A program made the position numbers and the translations under genes. 8,349 nucleotides of DNA from Brachybacterium sp. Its GTDB lineage: Bacteria; Actinomycetota; Actinomycetes; Actinomycetales; Dermabacteraceae. The stretch spans positions 1 through 8,349 of the forward strand of contig DAHVRS010000563.1 in assembly GCA_027322375.1 (NCBI GenBank), written 5' to 3'. The notes under the pieces are model-generated. The model had not been told where the DNA came from and made no database searches. It saw nothing but the letters and a program-made list of their open reading frames with translations. This document shows positions 1 to 7,370 of the stretch, in pieces; position 1 is the first letter of the stretch; every line of letters starts with the position of its first letter.

Positions 1-1190
1 TCGGCCTCGCCGCCTGCGGCGGCAGTGGCTTCGACGACGGAGGCTCCTCTTCCGGCGGCAGCGACGCCGGCGGAGGCAGGGGCCTCACCCTGCTCATCGG
101 CTCCTCCGGCGATGCCGAGACCAAGGCTGTCCAGGACGCCGCCGCGAAGTGGGCGGAGAGCTCGGGGACGGCTGTCGAGGTCATCCCCGCCTCCGATCTC
201 AACCAGCAGCTCGCCCAGGGCTTCGCCTCCGGCTCGCCGGCGGACGTCTTCTACCTCTCGACCGACGCCATGGCGGGCTACTCCGCGAACGGCTCCCTCG
301 CCCCCTACGGCGATGACGTCGAGGACACCTCCGACTTCCGCCCGGCGCTCCTGGAGGCATTCACCCTTGACGGGCACCTCTACGGCCTGCCCAAGGATGT
401 CTCCACCCTCGCCCTCCTCATCAACGAGGATCTGTGGAAGGAGGCCGGACTCACCGAGGATGACGTCCCCACCACTTGGGAGGAGCTCGCCGACGTCGCC
501 TCCCGCGCGGGCTCTGACAAGGTCGCCGGGCTCACCATGAGCACCGAGTACCAGCGCATCGGCGCCTTCATGGCCGCTGCCGGCGGCGAGCTCGTCACCG
601 ACGGCAAGGCGACGGCGAACTCCCCGGAGAACATCGAAGCCCTCGAGTACGTGAAGTCCCTCGCGGAGAGCGGCGCGCTGAAGTTCTCCGCAGACCTCGG
701 GGCCGGCTGGGGCGGCGAGGCCTTCGGCTCCGGCTCCGCGGTCATGGTCGTCGAGGGCAACTGGATCACCGGTGCCATGGCGAACGACTACCCGGACGTG
801 AAGTACAAGGTCGTCGAGCTGCCGGACGGCCCGGCGGGCAAGGGCACCCTCCAGTTCACCAACGCGTGGGGCGTCGCGGCGGACTCGCCGAACCAGGCCA
901 AGGCGGTCGAGCTGATCACCTTCCTGACCTCGCCCGAGCAGCAGATGGAGTTCGCTCGTGCCTTCGGGCCCATGCCCTCCGTGGAGTCCGTCTCCGACGA
1001 ATGGGCGGAGGAGTTCCCGGAGCAGGAGGCCTTCCTCGCCGGGGCGGACTACGCCAAGAACCCGCCCGCCCAGGCCGGGACCGCGGAGGTCATCGCCGAC
1101 CTCAATGCCCAGCTCGAGACCCTCGCGTCCAGTGACCCGACCGCGATCCTCGACTCCGTCCAGACCAACCTCGAGGCGGCTCTGGGTTGA
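1..1190 (+). CDS. Sugar ABC transporter substrate-binding lipoprotein (5' partial)
   Basis: Extracellular solute-binding protein (family 1, MalE/UgpB-like) that captures a sugar or polyol outside the membrane and passes it to the two permeases downstream. The reading frame is open from base 3; the first visible residues are a lipobox, L-A-A-C, with the lipidated Cys codon at 15-17, so only the start and most of the signal peptide are missing. A Gly/Ser-rich linker follows (about visible residues 6-25), then the mature domain. Family-typical stretches are DVFYLSTD near 275, the YGLPKDVSTLALLINEDLWKEAG region at about 382-447, and the C-terminal LITFLTSPEQQMEFA region near 910-960. There are 395 visible residues, close to the usual 410-430 for a full protein. 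Internal ATGs such as 270 are not the start, because homology and the lipobox lie upstream. The ligand cannot be read from the sequence. Confidence 0.93.
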   Translation, partial: GLAACGGSGFDDGGSSSGGSDAGGGRGLTLLIGSSGDAETKAVQDAAAKWAESSGTAVEVIPASDLNQQLAQGFASGSPADVFYLSTDAMAGYSANGSLAPYGDDVEDTSDFRPALLEAFTLDGHLYGLPKDVSTLALLINEDLWKEAGLTEDDVPTTWEELADVASRAGSDKVAGLTMSTEYQRIGAFMAAAGGELVTDGKATANSPENIEALEYVKSLAESGALKFSADLGAGWGGEAFGSGSAVMVVEGNWITGAMANDYPDVKYKVVELPDGPAGKGTLQFTNAWGVAADSPNQAKAVELITFLTSPEQQMEFARAFGPMPSVESVSDEWAEEFPEQEAFLAGADYAKNPPAQAGTAEVIADLNAQLETLASSDPTAILDSVQTNLEAALG

Positions 1191-1195
1191 CACCA

Positions 1196-1230
1196 CGAGC
1201 GGCGGTCGGTCCCGTGCTGGCCGCCGCTCG
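1196..1230 (+). promoter_or_regulatory. Intercistronic hairpin between binding-protein and permease genes
   Basis: A perfect 10-bp inverted repeat (left arm 1196-1205, right arm 1221-1230, 15-base loop) starts 6 bases after the binding-protein stop codon. Hairpins at this point in malE-malF-type operons are known to stabilise the upstream mRNA or partly terminate transcription, giving more binding protein than permease. That role is inferred here. There is no U-run, so a full terminator is less likely, and the permease has no obvious promoter of its own in the short gap. Confidence 0.6.
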
Positions 1231-1256
1231 ACCCCGTATCTGCCCAGACACGAGAC

Positions 1257-1263
1257 GAGAGGA
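1257..1263 (+). promoter_or_regulatory. Ribosome binding site that fixes the first permease start
   Basis: GAGAGGA lies 4 bases before the ATG at 1268. The reading frame is open back to 1187, overlapping the previous stop codon, but that longer version would add 27 residues without permease character, begin without a clear Shine-Dalgarno site, and run across the intercistronic hairpin. The ATG at 1268 is therefore preferred. Confidence 0.7.
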
Positions 1264-1267
1264 CATC

Positions 1268-2350
1268 ATGGCGACGAGAAGAAGACGGCGCGCCGGCGCT
1301 GACGCCACTGCCGGCTGGATGTTCACCCTGCCGATCATCATCATCCTGGGCGTGTTCCTGGTGGTTCCGGTGCTGATGGCCGCCTGGGTCAGCGTCTCCG
1401 ACTGGACCGGTCGCGGCAGCCCCTTCTCGGGCGACGTGAGCTTCATCGGCCTGCAGAACTATCAGCAGATCCTTGCGGAGCCCGGCCTGCCGCAGCGCGA
1501 CTTCGGGGTCTCCCTGCGCAACAACCTCTACTACGTGCTGCTCGTCGTCCCGCTGCAGACGATCCTCTCGCTGCTGCTCGCCACGGCGGTGAACCGCCGG
1601 GCGATGCGCGGGGTGGGCTTCTTCCGCACCGCCTTCTACTTCCCCTCGGTCACCTCCGCCGTCGCGATCACCGTGCTGTGGCTCTTCCTCTTCTCCGCCA
1701 CGGGACCGATCAACAAGCTCATCTCCTTCATCGGGCTCACGGGACCGAACTGGTTCCAGGACCCCCGCGGCGTGGTGCACGTGATCGCCGGCTGGTTCGG
1801 CGTCGAGTCCGCGCCGGGCGCCCTCACCTCGCCGGGGCCGCTCGGCGTCACCGGGTGGGAATGGCTCGCCGGCCCGTCCGTGGCGATGTTCGCCCTGATC
1901 CTCATGGCCGTCTTCACGACCTCGGGCACCTTCATGCTCCTCTTCCTGGCGGCGCTCCAGGCTCTGGATCCCGAGGTCGACGAAGCCGCGATGATGGACG
2001 GCGCGAACCGCTTCCAGCGCTTCACCCGCATCACCGTGCCGCAGCTGCGTCCGACGGTCTTCACCGTCGTCACTCTCGGCCTGATCGGCACCTGGCAGGT
2101 CTTCGACCAGATCTACACCGGCACCCAGGGTGGGCCGTCGAAGACGACGCTGACCCCGGCCTACCTCTCCTACGCCGCGGCCTTCGAGGGGCAGCGCTGG
2201 GGACAGGGCGCCGCGATCTCGTTCATCCTCTTCTTCATCATCGTCGCCCTCACCCTCCTGCAGCGTTGGGCGCTGAAGGAGCGGGGCGGGGTGCCCCGAC
2301 GCCGCCGCGCAGCGGCCCGTCGGACCCGCCGGGAAGGAGCCCCCGCATGA
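1268..2350 (+). CDS. Sugar ABC transporter permease, MalF/UgpA-like
   Basis: Inner-membrane permease (360 aa) of a CUT1-type importer, one half of the heterodimeric channel. A short Arg-rich N-terminus precedes TM1 (about residues 17-41); further membrane segments lie near 87-108, 121-145, 203-230, 264-285 and 315-333, giving six. The EAA loop that contacts the ATPase is clear at about 237-262 (EVDEAAMMDGANRFQRF, then I-x-x-P). The third external loop (about 146-202) is longer than in compact UgpA-type permeases, and the protein ends in a very basic tail (RRRRAAARRTRRE) after the last membrane segment. Family UgpA members are often about 290-330 aa, so these two additions explain the extra length. 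It follows the binding-protein gene by 77 bases, and its stop overlaps the next start (ATGA at 2347-2350), implying translational coupling. Confidence 0.92.
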   Translation: MATRRRRRAGADATAGWMFTLPIIIILGVFLVVPVLMAAWVSVSDWTGRGSPFSGDVSFIGLQNYQQILAEPGLPQRDFGVSLRNNLYYVLLVVPLQTILSLLLATAVNRRAMRGVGFFRTAFYFPSVTSAVAITVLWLFLFSATGPINKLISFIGLTGPNWFQDPRGVVHVIAGWFGVESAPGALTSPGPLGVTGWEWLAGPSVAMFALILMAVFTTSGTFMLLFLAALQALDPEVDEAAMMDGANRFQRFTRITVPQLRPTVFTVVTLGLIGTWQVFDQIYTGTQGGPSKTTLTPAYLSYAAAFEGQRWGQGAAISFILFFIIVALTLLQRWALKERGGVPRRRRAAARRTRREGAPA

Positions 2351-3231
2351 GTGTCATGACCACTCCGGCCCCCGCCGCCGCAGCACCCAGGGCGCGGCGC
2401 CGCTCGCGTATGGGCACGGGCACTGCAGGGCTCTACCTGCTGCTCGGCGTCCTCGCGCTCATCTACATCTATCCGTTCCTCATCCAGATCGCGACGAGCT
2501 TCAAGACCGACGCGGACGCCGCCTCCACGCCCCTGTCGCTGATCCCCTCGAGCTGGTCGCTGCTCGCCTACGAGCGCCTCTTCGCGCATTCCGACTTCCC
2601 GACCTGGGCGATGAACTCCTTCATCGTCACGCTCGTGGTGACGCTCGGACGAGTCTTCTTCAACTCCCTGGCCGGCTACGCGCTCGCGCGGCTGGACTTC
2701 CGCGGTCGCGGCGTCGTGTTCGCCCTGCTCGTCGCGGTCATGGCGGTGCCCGGGGTGGTGCTGCTGATCCCGAGGTTCCTCGTGATCAACACGCTCGGGA
2801 TCTACGACAGCTATGCGGGCATGATCCTGCCGCTGCTCGCGGACGCGACCGGGGTGTTCATCATGAAGAACTTCTTCGAGTCGATCCCGCGCTCCGTCGA
2901 AGAGCAGGCGCAGATCGACGGGGCGAGCACCTTCCGCGTCTTCTGGTCGATCGTGCTGCCGATGGCCACCCCGGCGCTCATGACGATCGTGATCCTCTCC
3001 TTCCAGGGCTCCTGGAACGAGCTGAACCACTTCATCGTCTCGACCCAGAGCCCCTCGCTCACGACGCTGACCAAGGGTGTTGCGCAGCTGGCCTCCGGGC
3101 AGCTCTCCCAGGGCAGTCAGTACCCGCTCAAGCTCGCCGCCGCTGCGCTCATGACGGTGCCGGTGATCGTCGTGTTCCTCATCTTCCAGCGGCGCATCAT
3201 GAACGTCTCCGCCGGCGCCGTGAAGGGCTGA
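2347..3231 (+). CDS. Sugar ABC transporter permease, MalG/UgpE-like
   Basis: Second inner-membrane permease (294 aa) of the CUT1 importer. The ATG at 2347 overlaps the preceding stop by 4 bases and has a strong GGAAGGAG site at 2332-2339, 7 bases upstream. A cytoplasmic Ala/Pro/Arg-rich head (residues 1-24) leads into TM1 (about 27-48). Further segments are near 90-112, 122-143, 157-174, 208-225 and 262-281. The EAA loop is at about 184-207 (SVEEQAQIDGASTFRVFWSI, then VLP), with the conserved D-G-A. The conserved WNELNHFI stretch, which corresponds to the WN-x-F motif of MalG-like proteins, is at about 223-230. Length is normal for the family. This is the last gene of the + strand cluster and converges on the kinase; no ATP-binding subunit follows, so the importer must use an ATPase encoded elsewhere. 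Confidence 0.93.
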   Translation: MSVMTTPAPAAAAPRARRRSRMGTGTAGLYLLLGVLALIYIYPFLIQIATSFKTDADAASTPLSLIPSSWSLLAYERLFAHSDFPTWAMNSFIVTLVVTLGRVFFNSLAGYALARLDFRGRGVVFALLVAVMAVPGVVLLIPRFLVINTLGIYDSYAGMILPLLADATGVFIMKNFFESIPRSVEEQAQIDGASTFRVFWSIVLPMATPALMTIVILSFQGSWNELNHFIVSTQSPSLTTLTKGVAQLASGQLSQGSQYPLKLAAAALMTVPVIVVFLIFQRRIMNVSAGAVKG

Positions 3232-3258
3232 CGACCGCCCTAGCGATGCGCAGACGAT

Positions 3259-3294
3259 CGACGCCGACGTGCCCACATGGGTGCGTCGGCGTCG
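3259..3294. terminator. Probable bidirectional terminator between convergent genes
   Basis: A perfect 11-bp inverted repeat (3259-3269 and 3284-3294) has an inner CCCA/TGGG extension. Allowing two G-U pairs, the hairpin is nearly continuous down to a tiny loop. It lies in the 85-base gap between the MalG-like permease (+) and the kinase (-), the expected place for a terminator serving both strands. There is no U-tract on either side, as is common for actinobacterial terminators, so termination strength is uncertain. Confidence 0.65.
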
Positions 3295-3316
3295 GTGTCG
3301 TCGCGTCGGGCAGTGC

Positions 3317-4804
3317 TCAGCCCCGCTGCAGCCGGGTGAGCGCGTGCGCGATGTCGCGCGTGGCCGGGTAGAGCTCCCGGTACAGCCGGTACAGCTGGTC
3401 GTAGCGCTCGCGGCGGGAGGGATCGGGGCGGCACTCATGGTCGCTGGGGTTCCAGCCCGAGGTGTCGGTGCCGTGAGCGAGCTCGGCGGCGAGGCGCGCC
3501 CCGCCGTAGGAGGCGCCGACGGTGCTGCTGGGGATCTCCTGCACGAGCCCGGTGACGTCGGAGACGATCTGGGGCCACAGGTCGGACTGCGCGCCGCCGC
3601 CCACGGCGACCACGCGGGTGACGGGCAGGCCCGCCTCTTCGAGGGTCTCCAGGTGGTGGCGGACCCCGTACGCGGCGGCCTCGAGCGCCGCCCGGTACAG
3701 GTCCCCACGCGTGTGCGAGAGGGTCAGCCCGGCGATCACGCCGCGCGCCGACGGGTCTGCGATGGGGGAGCGCTCGCCGGAGAAGTAGGGGAGCATGACC
3801 AGGCCGTTCGCGCCGGGCTCGCTCTCCGCCGCCTCGGCGACGAGGTTCGTGAAGTCCTTCTCCCCGGTGAGGTCGCGCAGCCAGCCGGTGACCGCGCCGG
3901 AGGCCGCCATCCCGCCGGAGAGGGTGAAGACGCCATCGCGCGCGCCGGAGGTGGGCCACAGGGTGCGGCTCGCCATCGGCTCCGCGATCCCGGCGACGAG
4001 GAACGTGGTGGTGCCGTACATCAGCATCATCTCGCCGGGCGCCGTGGTGCCGGCGCTGACGGCCTCCGCCCATGCGTCGATCGTCCCGGTGATCACGGGG
4101 ATGCCGGCCTTCAGCCCGGGGACGCGGCGCGTGACCTCGGGCGAGAGGGTGCCTGCGGCCTCGCCGGCCCAGCGCAGCGCCGGCAGCTCGAGCCCGGGGG
4201 CGACGCGCTCGGCCCACTGGGGATGCCAGTCCTGCGTGCGCAGGGAGTACATGGGGTTGGTCTGGCTGGCGCTGATGTGGTCCAGCACGTACTCGCCCGT
4301 GAGCTGGAAGGCGAGATAGGAGGACGGCATGAACACGCGCCGCGCCCGCGCATAGACCTCTGGCTCGTTCTTCGCGACCCAGGCGATCTTCGGCCCGGCG
4401 GCCTGCGAGGTGAGCCCCGCGCCGCAGTGGGCGATGATCTCCTCGCGGCCCAGCACATTGGTGAGGTGCGCGATCTCCTGCTCGGCGCGGGTGTCCACGC
4501 CGTAGAGGATCGCGGGGCGCACAGGCTGGCCGTGCTCGTCGGCGAGGACCACGCACGGGCCCATCCCGGAGACACCCACGGCGGTGACCTCGAGGTCCCC
4601 CGGTGCGGTGAGCTCCTCGGCGATGCCCACGAACTCGCTCCACCACACGCGCGGGTCCATCTCGACATGTCCGGGCGCGGGGCGCTGGACGGAGTGCTCG
4701 CGGACCGCGCTGCGCAGGATCGTCCCGTCGAGAGCGACGAGCACGCCCTTCGTGCTCGACGTGCCTACGTCGACCCCGAGGACCGCGTTCACGCCTGTCG
4801 CCAT
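3317..4804 (-). CDS. FGGY-family carbohydrate kinase (xylulokinase-like)
   Basis: Cytoplasmic ATP-dependent sugar or polyol kinase, 495 aa, the normal size for FGGY kinases. The N-terminal actin-like domain opens with the phosphate-binding loop LGVDVGTSSTKG (residues 9-20). The likely catalytic base is Asp243 in GTIDAWAEA, the position of the Asp in GxxD of xylulokinases. The C-terminal domain carries YFSGERSPIADPSARG (340-355), the equivalent of xylulokinase LSGER-TP-DP-ARG, and the ATP-binding VGGGAQSD (401-408). The start (CAT at 4802-4804) has AGGAG 12 bases upstream, rather far; a GTG 12 bases inside is an alternative. The gene is divergent from the SorC regulator. FGGY members act on xylulose, ribulose, glycerol, erythritol and others. 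This one is nearest the xylulokinase-like branch, and linkage to a tetritol dehydrogenase makes an erythritol, erythrulose or pentulose substrate possible. Substrate not assigned. Confidence 0.92.
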   Translation of the reverse strand: MATGVNAVLGVDVGTSSTKGVLVALDGTILRSAVREHSVQRPAPGHVEMDPRVWWSEFVGIAEELTAPGDLEVTAVGVSGMGPCVVLADEHGQPVRPAILYGVDTRAEQEIAHLTNVLGREEIIAHCGAGLTSQAAGPKIAWVAKNEPEVYARARRVFMPSSYLAFQLTGEYVLDHISASQTNPMYSLRTQDWHPQWAERVAPGLELPALRWAGEAAGTLSPEVTRRVPGLKAGIPVITGTIDAWAEAVSAGTTAPGEMMLMYGTTTFLVAGIAEPMASRTLWPTSGARDGVFTLSGGMAASGAVTGWLRDLTGEKDFTNLVAEAAESEPGANGLVMLPYFSGERSPIADPSARGVIAGLTLSHTRGDLYRAALEAAAYGVRHHLETLEEAGLPVTRVVAVGGGAQSDLWPQIVSDVTGLVQEIPSSTVGASYGGARLAAELAHGTDTSGWNPSDHECRPDPSRRERYDQLYRLYRELYPATRDIAHALTRLQRG

Positions 4805-5089
4805 CTGGTGCCACCGCTCCTGTCACGGACTCGCCCTTGAGCGCGGGGTCCCGCGCAACTGCCTCATCCTGCCATGTCGGGGCCATCTTCCCGTGGGCTC
4901 GCGGTCACGTTCTGGCCACCTCGTGGGCGCCCTTCCGGCACCCTGCCGCACACCCGCACGACACGATCGTTCCGAACGAGTGTTCGCGACGCTGTCCCCG
5001 AGCCGTTTCTTGTCTATAGGATCGGGCTGCGCACATGAGGGAGACGCGGCAGGCGGCACCGCGACGCCGAACGCGACGGAGGGGACGGC
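4805..5089. promoter_or_regulatory. Divergent regulatory region between kinase and regulator genes
   Basis: This 285-base non-coding stretch must carry promoters for the kinase (leftward) and the SorC regulator (rightward). Its right half is visibly less GC-rich than the genes. For the regulator, TAGGAT at 5017-5022 is a fair actinobacterial -10 element, but I see no good -35 box at 17-18 bases. For the kinase I see no convincing promoter. GTTC/GAAC half-sites occur at 4909-4912 and, clustered, at 4963-4986. No small gene is supportable here. Confidence 0.5.
4963..4986. promoter_or_regulatory. Candidate SorC-regulator operator (palindrome cluster)
   Basis: Two overlapping palindromes are visible: CGTTC-C-GAACG (4968-4978) and CGAAC-GAGT-GTTCG (4973-4986). 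The left end, ACGATCGTTC (4963-4972), matches ACGATTGTTC in the dehydrogenase promoter (6164-6173) at 9 of 10 bases. It is about 30 bases upstream of the probable -10 element of the regulator gene, so autoregulation and control of the divergent kinase are plausible. Binding by the SorC protein is inference. Confidence 0.45.
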
Positions 5090-6025
5090 ATGCTCGAGAG
5101 CTCTATCGACCTGCAGCTTCTGCACCGGGCGGCCACCGCCTACTACACCGACGGGCTGCGACAGGCCCAGGTCGCCGAGCGTCTGGGCATCTCCCGCCCC
5201 ACCGTCTCGAAGCTCCTCGCCGAGGCGCGCCGCATCGGGATGGTGCGCATCGAGGTGCTGGACCCGCCGAGCGTCGACCTTGCGGAGCTCGCGAGCCAGG
5301 TGCGCGCCCTGCTCGGCATCGACAAGGTCCTCATCGCTCCCGGCGACCAGCGTGCACGTGACTACCGCGGCCTCGCCGACCTGCTCGGCGAGGAGCTGCA
5401 TGACCTGAATCTGCGCCGCGGCGACGTGCTGCTGATCTCCTCCGGCACCACCACCCACGCCGTCAGCCGCATCCCCAGCCTGCCCGAGCTGCCCGGCGTG
5501 GTCGTCGCGCCGACGATCGGCGGCCAGCAGGAGCCGGACCCCACCTTCCAGACCAACGAGATCGTGCGCACCTTCGCCGATCGCACCGGCGCCCAGCCGC
5601 AGTTCATCTTCGCGCCCGCCCTGCCGAGCCCCAGCCTGTGGGCCTCCCTGCAGGCGGACCCGAGCTTCCAGGAGATCACCGAGCTGTGGGCGCGGGCGCG
5701 TGTGCTGGTCACCGGCATCGGCGCGCCCTACGACGACCGCGCCGCGATGACCTCCGTGGTCCCGCGCGAGGACCCCGGACTGCAGGGCTCGGCAGGCGAC
5801 GTGTGCCTGTACTTCTACGACGAGACCGGCCGCACGCTCGACTTCCCGGGCTCCGACCGGCTGCTCCGCCCCACGCTCGCGCAGCTGCGCGCGATCCCCT
5901 CGACGATCGCGCTCGCGGCTGACGTCGACAAGGCCGTCTCCATCCGCGCCGGTGCCCGCGCGAACCTCTTCACCACGCTGATCGCGGACGTCCCCACCGC
6001 TGAAGCGATCCTCGTGACCGCCTGA
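5090..6025 (+). CDS. SorC-family sugar-binding transcriptional regulator
   Basis: DNA-binding regulator of 311 aa, the usual SorC/DeoR-C size. The N-terminal helix-turn-helix is at about residues 24-45 (QAQVAERLGISRPTVSKLL), inside the typical head with HRAATAYYTDGLRQ. The C-terminal effector domain (about 65-311) resembles glucosamine-6-phosphate deaminase-like folds and carries the conserved ISSGTTTHAV segment at 117-125 and LVTGIGAPY at 206-214. The ATG at 5090 has GGAGGGG at 5078-5084, 5 bases upstream. Family members bind a sugar, polyol or sugar phosphate and control adjacent catabolic genes; EryD of the Brucella erythritol operon belongs to this family. It lies divergent to the kinase and upstream of the dehydrogenase, so it most likely regulates both. 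The effector is not evident from sequence. Confidence 0.9.
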   Translation: MLESSIDLQLLHRAATAYYTDGLRQAQVAERLGISRPTVSKLLAEARRIGMVRIEVLDPPSVDLAELASQVRALLGIDKVLIAPGDQRARDYRGLADLLGEELHDLNLRRGDVLLISSGTTTHAVSRIPSLPELPGVVVAPTIGGQQEPDPTFQTNEIVRTFADRTGAQPQFIFAPALPSPSLWASLQADPSFQEITELWARARVLVTGIGAPYDDRAAMTSVVPREDPGLQGSAGDVCLYFYDETGRTLDFPGSDRLLRPTLAQLRAIPSTIALAADVDKAVSIRAGARANLFTTLIADVPTAEAILVTA

Positions 6026-6040
6026 GCTGGGTCTTCTTGC

Positions 6041-6072
6041 GGCCGACGGGGCCTCGGGCCCGCACGTCGGCC
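6041..6072 (+). terminator. Candidate terminator after the regulator gene
   Basis: Arms GGCCGACG (6041-6048) and CGTCGGCC (6065-6072) enclose a second short stem (GGGC/GCCC around CTCGG). The hairpin starts 16 bases after the regulator stop and has no U-tract. A perfect 12-base palindrome of the same sequence family follows at 6088-6099, so the transcript could form alternative hairpins. This would separate the regulator from the dehydrogenase, which has its own promoter. Confidence 0.5.
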
Positions 6073-6147
6073 CTCCGCGCGCCTGCCCGTCGGCCGACGG
6101 CGTGCGTCTCGCGCATTTCCCTGCGGAACCTCTGTGCGCACCACGCC

Positions 6148-6174
6148 AGAACATTTGTGCTTGACGATTGTTCT
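6148..6174. promoter_or_regulatory. Candidate operator overlapping the dehydrogenase promoter
   Basis: The inverted repeat AGAACA (6148-6153) and TGTTCT (6169-6174), 15 bases apart, spans the -35 box at 6161. The right arm is part of ACGATTGTTC (6164-6173), which recurs with one change next to the regulator gene (4963-4972). A repressor bound here would block RNA polymerase. Assignment to the adjacent SorC protein is inference. Confidence 0.5.
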
Positions 6175-6189
6175 TCCAGTGTCTACGCT
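6161..6189 (+). promoter_or_regulatory. Sigma-70-type promoter of the dehydrogenase gene
   Basis: TTGACG (-35, 6161-6166) is separated by exactly 17 bases from TACGCT (-10, 6184-6189), the best promoter match in the window. Transcription would start near 6196, leaving a leader of about 79 bases before the ATG at 6275. The surrounding 50 bases are relatively AT-rich, unlike the coding regions. Confidence 0.7.
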
Positions 6190-6259
6190 CGCCCCCAGAA
6201 GCCGCGCCCAGTGCGGGATCCACGAGGGGCAGACCTCTCGAGGCGGCCGGAACGTATCG

Positions 6260-6265
6260 AAGGAG
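6260..6265 (+). promoter_or_regulatory. Ribosome binding site that fixes the dehydrogenase start
   Basis: AAGGAG lies 9 bases before the ATG at 6275. Upstream in-frame codons back to 6134 overlap the promoter and give a non-family N-terminus, so they are excluded. The second in-frame ATG at 6296 has no comparable site. Confidence 0.75.
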
Positions 6266-6274
6266 ATGTCCCCG

Positions 6275-7363
6275 ATGACTGATATCGCGCGAACCATGCA
6301 GGCCGTCGTCATGCATGCCCCCAACGACTACCGCCTGGAGGAGATCGACGTCCCCGCGCCCGCAGCGGACGAGCTGCTCATCCGCGTCGAGGCCGTCGGC
6401 GTGTGCGCGAGCGACCTGAAGTGCTACCACGGCGCCGCGAAGTTCTGGGGCGACGAGAGCCGTGAGCGCTGGGTCCAGCCCGGCATCACCCCCGGCCATG
6501 AGCTCGTGGGCGAGGTCGTCTCCGGCTCTGCCGAGGCGCTGGCCCACCACGGCGTCGAGATCGGCGACCGCATCGCCTGCGAGCAGATCGTCCCCTGCGG
6601 CGAATGCATGTACTGCCAGCGCGGCTGGTACTGGATGTGCGCCCCGCACGCGATGTTCGGCTTCAAGAGCTACCACGGCGCGATGGCCGAGTACATGATC
6701 GTCCCGGCGCTCGCCCGCGCCCACAAGGTCTCCAAGGACCTGCCCCCGCACCACGCCGCGTTCTCCGAGCCGCTGTCCTGCTCGCTGCACGCCGTCGAGC
6801 GAGCGAACCTCTCCTTCGACGACGTCGTCGTGGTCGCCGGCTGCGGCCCGATCGGCCTGGGTGCCGTGATCGGCGCGGCGCACAAGAACCCGAAGATGGT
6901 CATCGCCCTGGACTTCGACGACGACAAGCTGGCGCTGGCGAAGAAGTGCGGTGCGGACCTCACCCTGAACCCCTCGAAGGTGGACATCTACGAGGAGATC
7001 CGCGGCCTGACCGGCGGCTACGGCGCGGACGTGTACATCGAGTGCACCGGCCACCCCAGCGCTGTCTCCCAGGGCCTGAACCTCCTGCGCAAGCTCGGCA
7101 CCTTCGTCGAGTACTCCGTCTTCAAGGACGACGTGAGCGTGGACTGGTCGATCATCTCCGACGACAAGGAGCTCGACGTCCTCGGCGCCCACCTCGGCCC
7201 GAACTGCTGGCCCGCCGCCATCAAGATCATCGAGTCCGGCGTCCTGCCCATGGACGAGATCTGCACCCACCAGTACGGCCTCGGCGACTTCCAGAAGGCC
7301 CTCGACCAGGTCGGCGACTCCGCCGGCGCCTCGGTCAAGGTGTCCATCGTCCCCGGCCTCTGA
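6275..7363 (+). CDS. lthD: Erythritol/L-threitol dehydrogenase-like zinc alcohol dehydrogenase
   Basis: Medium-chain zinc-dependent dehydrogenase (362 aa) that should oxidise a polyol with NAD+. The sequence strongly resembles, from memory, LthD of Mycobacterium smegmatis, which converts erythritol or L-threitol to L-erythrulose; shared stretches include ASDLKCYHGAAKFWGDE (45-61), SCSLHAVERA (168-177) and WSIISDDKELDVLGAHLGP. Catalytic zinc ligands are Cys44, His75-Glu76 (PGHE) and Glu165 (SEPLSC). Structural zinc cysteines are 108, 111, 114 and 122. The Rossmann motif GCGPIG is at 189-194, with Asp213 ending the second strand, which favours NAD over NADP. The gene has its own promoter and candidate operator and ends at a strong terminator, so it may be transcribed alone. 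Other polyols (for example xylitol or threitol isomers) cannot be excluded. The family call is near certain; the substrate rests on resemblance. Confidence 0.88.
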   Translation: MTDIARTMQAVVMHAPNDYRLEEIDVPAPAADELLIRVEAVGVCASDLKCYHGAAKFWGDESRERWVQPGITPGHELVGEVVSGSAEALAHHGVEIGDRIACEQIVPCGECMYCQRGWYWMCAPHAMFGFKSYHGAMAEYMIVPALARAHKVSKDLPPHHAAFSEPLSCSLHAVERANLSFDDVVVVAGCGPIGLGAVIGAAHKNPKMVIALDFDDDKLALAKKCGADLTLNPSKVDIYEEIRGLTGGYGADVYIECTGHPSAVSQGLNLLRKLGTFVEYSVFKDDVSVDWSIISDDKELDVLGAHLGPNCWPAAIKIIESGVLPMDEICTHQYGLGDFQKALDQVGDSAGASVKVSIVPGL

Positions 7364-7370
7364 GCCGACT

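Noticed and set aside
1049..1780. 243-codon - strand frame over the binding-protein/permease boundary
   Set aside because: It is antisense to two clear ABC transporter genes and has low-complexity, charged composition typical of a shadow frame.
3269..4840. Open frame of 523 codons on the + strand opposite the kinase
   Set aside because: The opposite strand encodes a full FGGY kinase with all its motifs. The + strand product has no family features and would begin inside the terminator hairpin.
6088..6099. 12-base perfect palindrome as a separate operator
   Set aside because: It repeats the arms of the adjacent hairpin (6041-6072) and is more simply part of the terminator region. Kept only as a note there.
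6134..6274. N-terminal extension of the dehydrogenase from the upstream ATG
   Set aside because: It overlaps the -35/-10 promoter, lacks family similarity, and a good ribosome site sits before 6275.
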